Shown piece after piece: positions 5,395-5,997 of a stretch of 5,997 nucleotides of DNA (positions are counted from its first letter, which is position 1; every line of letters begins with the position of its first letter). The translations under genes and the position numbers were made by a program. Source of the stretch: JABILX01 sp041648305 (GTDB lineage: Bacteria > Patescibacteriota > Gracilibacteria > UBA1369 > LOWO2-01-FULL-3); NCBI GenBank assembly GCA_041648305.1, contig JBAZPI010000049.1, positions 1 through 5,997 on the forward strand. The letters run 5' to 3'. Under the pieces are notes generated by a model. That model saw only the letters and a program-made list of their open reading frames with translations. It was not told the DNA's origin and did no database searches.

Positions 5395-5997
5395 ATGAAA
5401 AAGTTCACAGTTTTCACAGTACTCCTTACTATAGTTATCGTTGTTGTCGCAGCGGAAACTTTTGTGAACAAATATTTGCCTGCGGTAAATGGAGATTCCG
5501 ATGTACTCCAGGAGCAGACTGGTTACAATTTACCGAGTGAATTGGATTTATCCGCGGCGATGCAGAGCAATGTTCTTGGGGCAGATGGGACCGACATGGC
5601 AGCTGATACGTCGACTGGCGAGGCAACCGACGGTACGATCGGCGGTGTGGTTGGCGGATCGACCGGCGAGTCTGCCGGCGGCGGTGGCACGCAGTCCGAT
5701 GGGCTTGATTTCTTAACTGAGTTGGGAATTCCCACTCTCGATGGGGTTTCTGGCGGGGCTCCCAGCGGCGCTTCTGGTAGCGGCGCTTTCGACATAGAGG
5801 ATTTTTCTAGCAGTTACGAGCATGCTGAAGGACAGGGAGAATATCTTAGGAATGATCAGATCGTGAATAGTGGTTTTGTTGGGGCTTACATGACGGAGGA
5901 AGAGCCGGACGGGCTTCTATATAAGAGTGTGAGTATTGGGGATTTGGTTGGGGTGAGTTCGAAGAAATATTTGATTACAAATGGAACAACAACTTTT
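5395..5997 (+). CDS. Unrecognised exported protein with low-complexity linker (3' end outside window)
   Basis: The frame is open for 201 codons to the last base, so the C-terminus is missing. Residues 1-20 (KKF then a Val/Ile/Leu/Thr run ending VVVAA) form a signal peptide or N-terminal anchor. Residues 21-60 are mixed and 61-130 are a Gly/Ser/Thr/Asp/Ala-rich linker (GGVVGGSTGESAGGGG, SGGAPSGASGSG). Residues from about 131 look folded (EDFSSSYEHAEG, SGFVGAYMTEEEPDG, YKSVSIGDLVGV). No cysteine is present. I do not recognise a family. An in-frame ATG at 5371 follows a TGA at once and would add eight residues (MATPYPVS); I prefer 5395 because Lys-Lys then directly precedes the hydrophobic core. 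Neither start has a good Shine-Dalgarno sequence. No convincing promoter was seen in 5338-5394. It is probably a separate unit from secE-nusG, a secreted or surface-anchored protein with a flexible stalk. Confidence 0.75.
   Translation, partial: MKKFTVFTVLLTIVIVVVAAETFVNKYLPAVNGDSDVLQEQTGYNLPSELDLSAAMQSNVLGADGTDMAADTSTGEATDGTIGGVVGGSTGESAGGGGTQSDGLDFLTELGIPTLDGVSGGAPSGASGSGAFDIEDFSSSYEHAEGQGEYLRNDQIVNSGFVGAYMTEEEPDGLLYKSVSIGDLVGVSSKKYLITNGTTTF

Noticed and set aside
1..5997. Alternative genetic code (UGA as glycine, as in Gracilibacteria and Absconditabacteria)
   Set aside because: No in-frame TGA occurs in about 1800 coding codons despite many glycines (all GGN), so recoding is not supported. 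No visible gene uses TGA as a stop, but four stops are too few to mean anything.

Overview
The window looks like a piece of a small-genome bacterium, most likely Patescibacteria (Candidate Phyla Radiation). Three things point that way. Three adjacent genes encode the two-helix type IV secretion pilin module (T4SS_pilin / TrbC-VirB2-like) that is especially common in that group. None of the start codons has a convincing Shine-Dalgarno sequence. The housekeeping genes are standard bacterial secE and nusG. The standard code fits: about 1800 coding codons contain no in-frame TGA, and the four visible stops are TAA or TAG. The phylum call is an inference from gene content and was not tested.

Left part (1-4095, minus strand): a co-directional cluster read right to left. 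The first gene (2980-4095, 371 aa) and the second (1966-2979, 337 aa) are paralogues. Each has a signal peptide followed by three tandem pilin units (helix, glycine-acidic-lysine loop, helix). They abut exactly (TAA then ATG). After a 74-nt gap with its own candidate promoter comes a long protein cut by the window edge (1-1891, 630 codons seen). It has a signal peptide, one pilin unit, a long probably helical stretch, and two PKD-type immunoglobulin-like domains. Together they suggest an envelope or surface apparatus: multi-pilin membrane proteins plus a pilin-anchored protein with exposed adhesive-type domains.

Middle (4096-4286): a compact divergent promoter region. The minus-strand promoter for the pilin cluster is near consensus (TTTACA, 17 bp, TGA-TATAAT). 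A plus-strand extended -10 promoter precedes secE. A 21-codon upstream ORF begins about 4 nt after the predicted secE start of transcription and ends overlapping the secE start (TAATG).

Right part (4287-5110, plus strand): secE and nusG, the preprotein translocase subunit and the transcription factor, in their classic order. The next gene is not rplK. Instead there is a gene-free stretch (5111-5394) of GC-rich repeats, inverted repeats and two terminator-like hairpins. It is followed by the start of an unrecognised exported protein (5395-5997, continuing past the window) with a long Gly/Ser/Thr/Asp-rich linker.
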